Shown here piece by piece: positions 42,423 through 43,543 of a DNA stretch of 43,543 nucleotides. The stretch comes from Oscillospiraceae bacterium (GTDB lineage: Bacteria; Bacillota; Clostridia; Oscillospirales; Oscillospiraceae), in the NCBI GenBank assembly GCA_021201735.1, contig JAJQEJ010000040.1:1-43543 (forward strand), read 5' to 3'. The notes beneath the pieces were generated by a model. The model ran no database searches. It saw only the letters and a program-made list of their open reading frames with translations, and was not told where the DNA came from. The stretch's first letter is position 1, and the number at the start of each line of letters is the position of its first letter. A program made the position numbers and the translations under genes.

Positions 42423-43454
42423 ATGCAGAAAGTCATCACGTTTGCTGTCCCCTGCTATAACTCGGCGGACTATATGGAACACTGCATCAATTCCCTTTTG
42501 ACCGCGGCGGCGCAGGATGTTGAAATCCTTCTGATTGACGACGGCTCAACGAAGGACGATACACCCGCCATCTGTGACCGCTACGCCGCGGAATACCCCA
42601 ATATGGTTCGTGCGATTCATCAGGAGAATGGCGGACACGGCGAGGGCGTGAATCAGGGAATACGCCACGCAAGCGGGCTATACTATAAAGTAGTTGATTC
42701 CGATGACTGGCTTGACGCCGACGCGCTCTCCGCCGTGATGGAGCAGCTGCGCGCGTTTGCCGCAGAGGAAACGCCCATTGACATGCTCATCACAAATTAT
42801 GTCTATGAGCATGTTCTGGAAGACACGCGAAAGGTGATGCGGTATACCAATGTGTTTCCGCGCAAGCGCGTCTTCCAGTGGGAGGACATTGGCCGCTTCC
42901 GCCCGTCGCAGTATCTGCTCATGCACTCGGTGATCTACCGGACAAATCTGCTGCGAGAATGCGGCCTGGCGCTCCCAAAGCACACCTTTTATGTGGACAA
43001 CCTTTTTGTCTACCAGCCCCTCCCCTATGTGAAGAGCATGTATTACATGGATGTTGATCTCTACCGCTATTATATCGGCCGCGCCGATCAGTCGGTCAAT
43101 GAGCACGTGATGGTACAGCGCGTCGACCAGCAAATTTTAGTTACCCGGCAGATGCTCGTCAGTCATAATCTCAAAACCCTATGCAAATCCCAACGCAAGC
43201 TGGGCCGTTATATGACCAACTACCTTGCGATGATGATGACCATCTGCTCCATCTTTCTGCTGATCGACAGCTCACCTGTGTCACTGGGGAAGCGCACACA
43301 GCTCTGGGAGGAATTGCGCGCGCTCGACGCCGACCTCTACCACAAACTGAAATACCGCTCCATCTCCATGGTGAGCAATATTCCGGGGTATCAGGGGCGC
43401 AGGGCCACCGTCACCATCTACCGGATGGCGCAGCGGATCTATAAATTCAATTAA
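42423..43454 (+). CDS. family 2 glycosyltransferase
   Basis: A 343-residue GT-A glycosyltransferase. The N-terminal domain has TFAVPCYNSADYMEHCINSL, EILLIDDGSTKDDTP, NGGHGEGVNQGIRHASG and the metal-binding KVVDSDDWLDADAL. These are the GT2 motifs, the DSDD being the DxD-type site. The C-terminal part has hydrophobic stretches (YLAMMMTICSIFLLIDSS) that may associate with the membrane, and aromatic YYMDVDLYRYYIGRADQSV. The start ATG 42423 lies 10 bases after AGGAG; ATG 42414 is one base from it. It lies downstream of glf, suggesting transfer of galactofuranose or another sugar in wall or capsule glycan synthesis. The donor and acceptor are not determined. Confidence 0.93.
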   Translation: MQKVITFAVPCYNSADYMEHCINSLLTAAAQDVEILLIDDGSTKDDTPAICDRYAAEYPNMVRAIHQENGGHGEGVNQGIRHASGLYYKVVDSDDWLDADALSAVMEQLRAFAAEETPIDMLITNYVYEHVLEDTRKVMRYTNVFPRKRVFQWEDIGRFRPSQYLLMHSVIYRTNLLRECGLALPKHTFYVDNLFVYQPLPYVKSMYYMDVDLYRYYIGRADQSVNEHVMVQRVDQQILVTRQMLVSHNLKTLCKSQRKLGRYMTNYLAMMMTICSIFLLIDSSPVSLGKRTQLWEELRALDADLYHKLKYRSISMVSNIPGYQGRRATVTIYRMAQRIYKFN

Positions 43455-43460
43455 ATAAAA

Positions 43461-43488
43461 CGGACAATCACCAATGGATGATTGTCCG
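43461..43488 (+). terminator. hairpin after the glycosyltransferase gene
   Basis: CGGACAATCA and its complement TGATTGTCCG with an 8-base loop, directly after the stop codon. Followed by the box CAGACTGAAGACAAA, not by a T run. Confidence 0.6.
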
Positions 43489-43500
43489 CCAGACTGAAGA

Positions 43501-43536
43501 CAAAGTGGTTGAAATCGTGTGATTTCAACCACTTTG
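43501..43536. repeat. 16-bp perfect hairpin following the CAGACTG box
   Basis: CAAAGTGGTTGAAATC and its exact complement around a 4-base loop at the right edge. With the preceding hairpin and the box it forms a hairpin-box-hairpin unit like that at 6943-7145. Confidence 0.75.
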
Positions 43537-43543
43537 GGTTGCA

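Noticed and set aside
1..43543. tRNA, rRNA, known riboswitch or insertion-sequence transposase
   Set aside because: Looked for cloverleaf-like or conserved RNA cores and DDE transposase motifs; none recognised by eye.

Overview
The window is typical of a Gram-positive, spore-forming-type Clostridia genome, most likely an Oscillospiraceae/Ruminococcaceae relative with a fairly GC-rich chromosome. The signs are strong AGGAGG ribosome sites, a textbook CIRCE/HrcA operator, SLH and LPXTG surface proteins with a sortase, BclA-like collagen repeat proteins, a YhaO/YhaN nuclease pair and a 2-hydroxyacyl-CoA dehydratase activase system. The genus assignment is inference. I saw no rRNA, tRNA or CRISPR.

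Layout. 1-4230 (minus): a 2-hydroxyacyl-CoA dehydratase activase with two ATPase domains plus a DUF2229-type region, then a separate partner gene that runs off the left edge. 4452-4751: a small orphan gene. 4814-6880 (minus): recG. 6881-7186: a nest of hairpins and repeats. 7187-9091 (minus): an operon of methyltransferase, TetR regulator and Fe/Mn superoxide dismutase, divergent from a DJ-1/PfpI gene (9272-9862). 10006-14776 (minus): ymdB-like phosphodiesterase, yhaO-like nuclease and yhaN-like ATPase joined by ATGA overlaps, then signal peptidase I. 14963-16885: htpG under a perfect CIRCE. 16939-17907 (minus): an esterase. 18214-20334: a two-component system.

The region 20394-40864 is the most interesting. 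At its left edge is the 3' part of a collagen-like gene with no credible start (20394-20966, minus). At its right edge is the 5' part of a collagen-like gene with a good ribosome site, a Cys-rich head and no C-terminal domain (40592-40864, minus). Between them lie a membrane fusion protein/ABC/FtsX exporter (21152-24918), an SLH protein, a sortase, two giant paralogous surface proteins (one SLH-anchored, one LPKTG-anchored and frameshifted), a small recombinase-associated gene and a large serine recombinase whose 3' end lies about 45 bp from the right break. The halves have the right order, strand and reading frame to be one gene split by a ~19.7-kb insertion. Excision would rebuild an in-frame BclA-like spore-surface gene, as in the skin element of sigK and SPbeta in spsM. 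This is an inference from sequence reading. It is limited because the left part of the supposed element does not differ obviously in composition from the host.

41178-43454: UDP-galactopyranose mutase and a family 2 glycosyltransferase, a cell-surface galactofuranose/glycan pair, followed by a double hairpin carrying a short box also seen upstream of recG.
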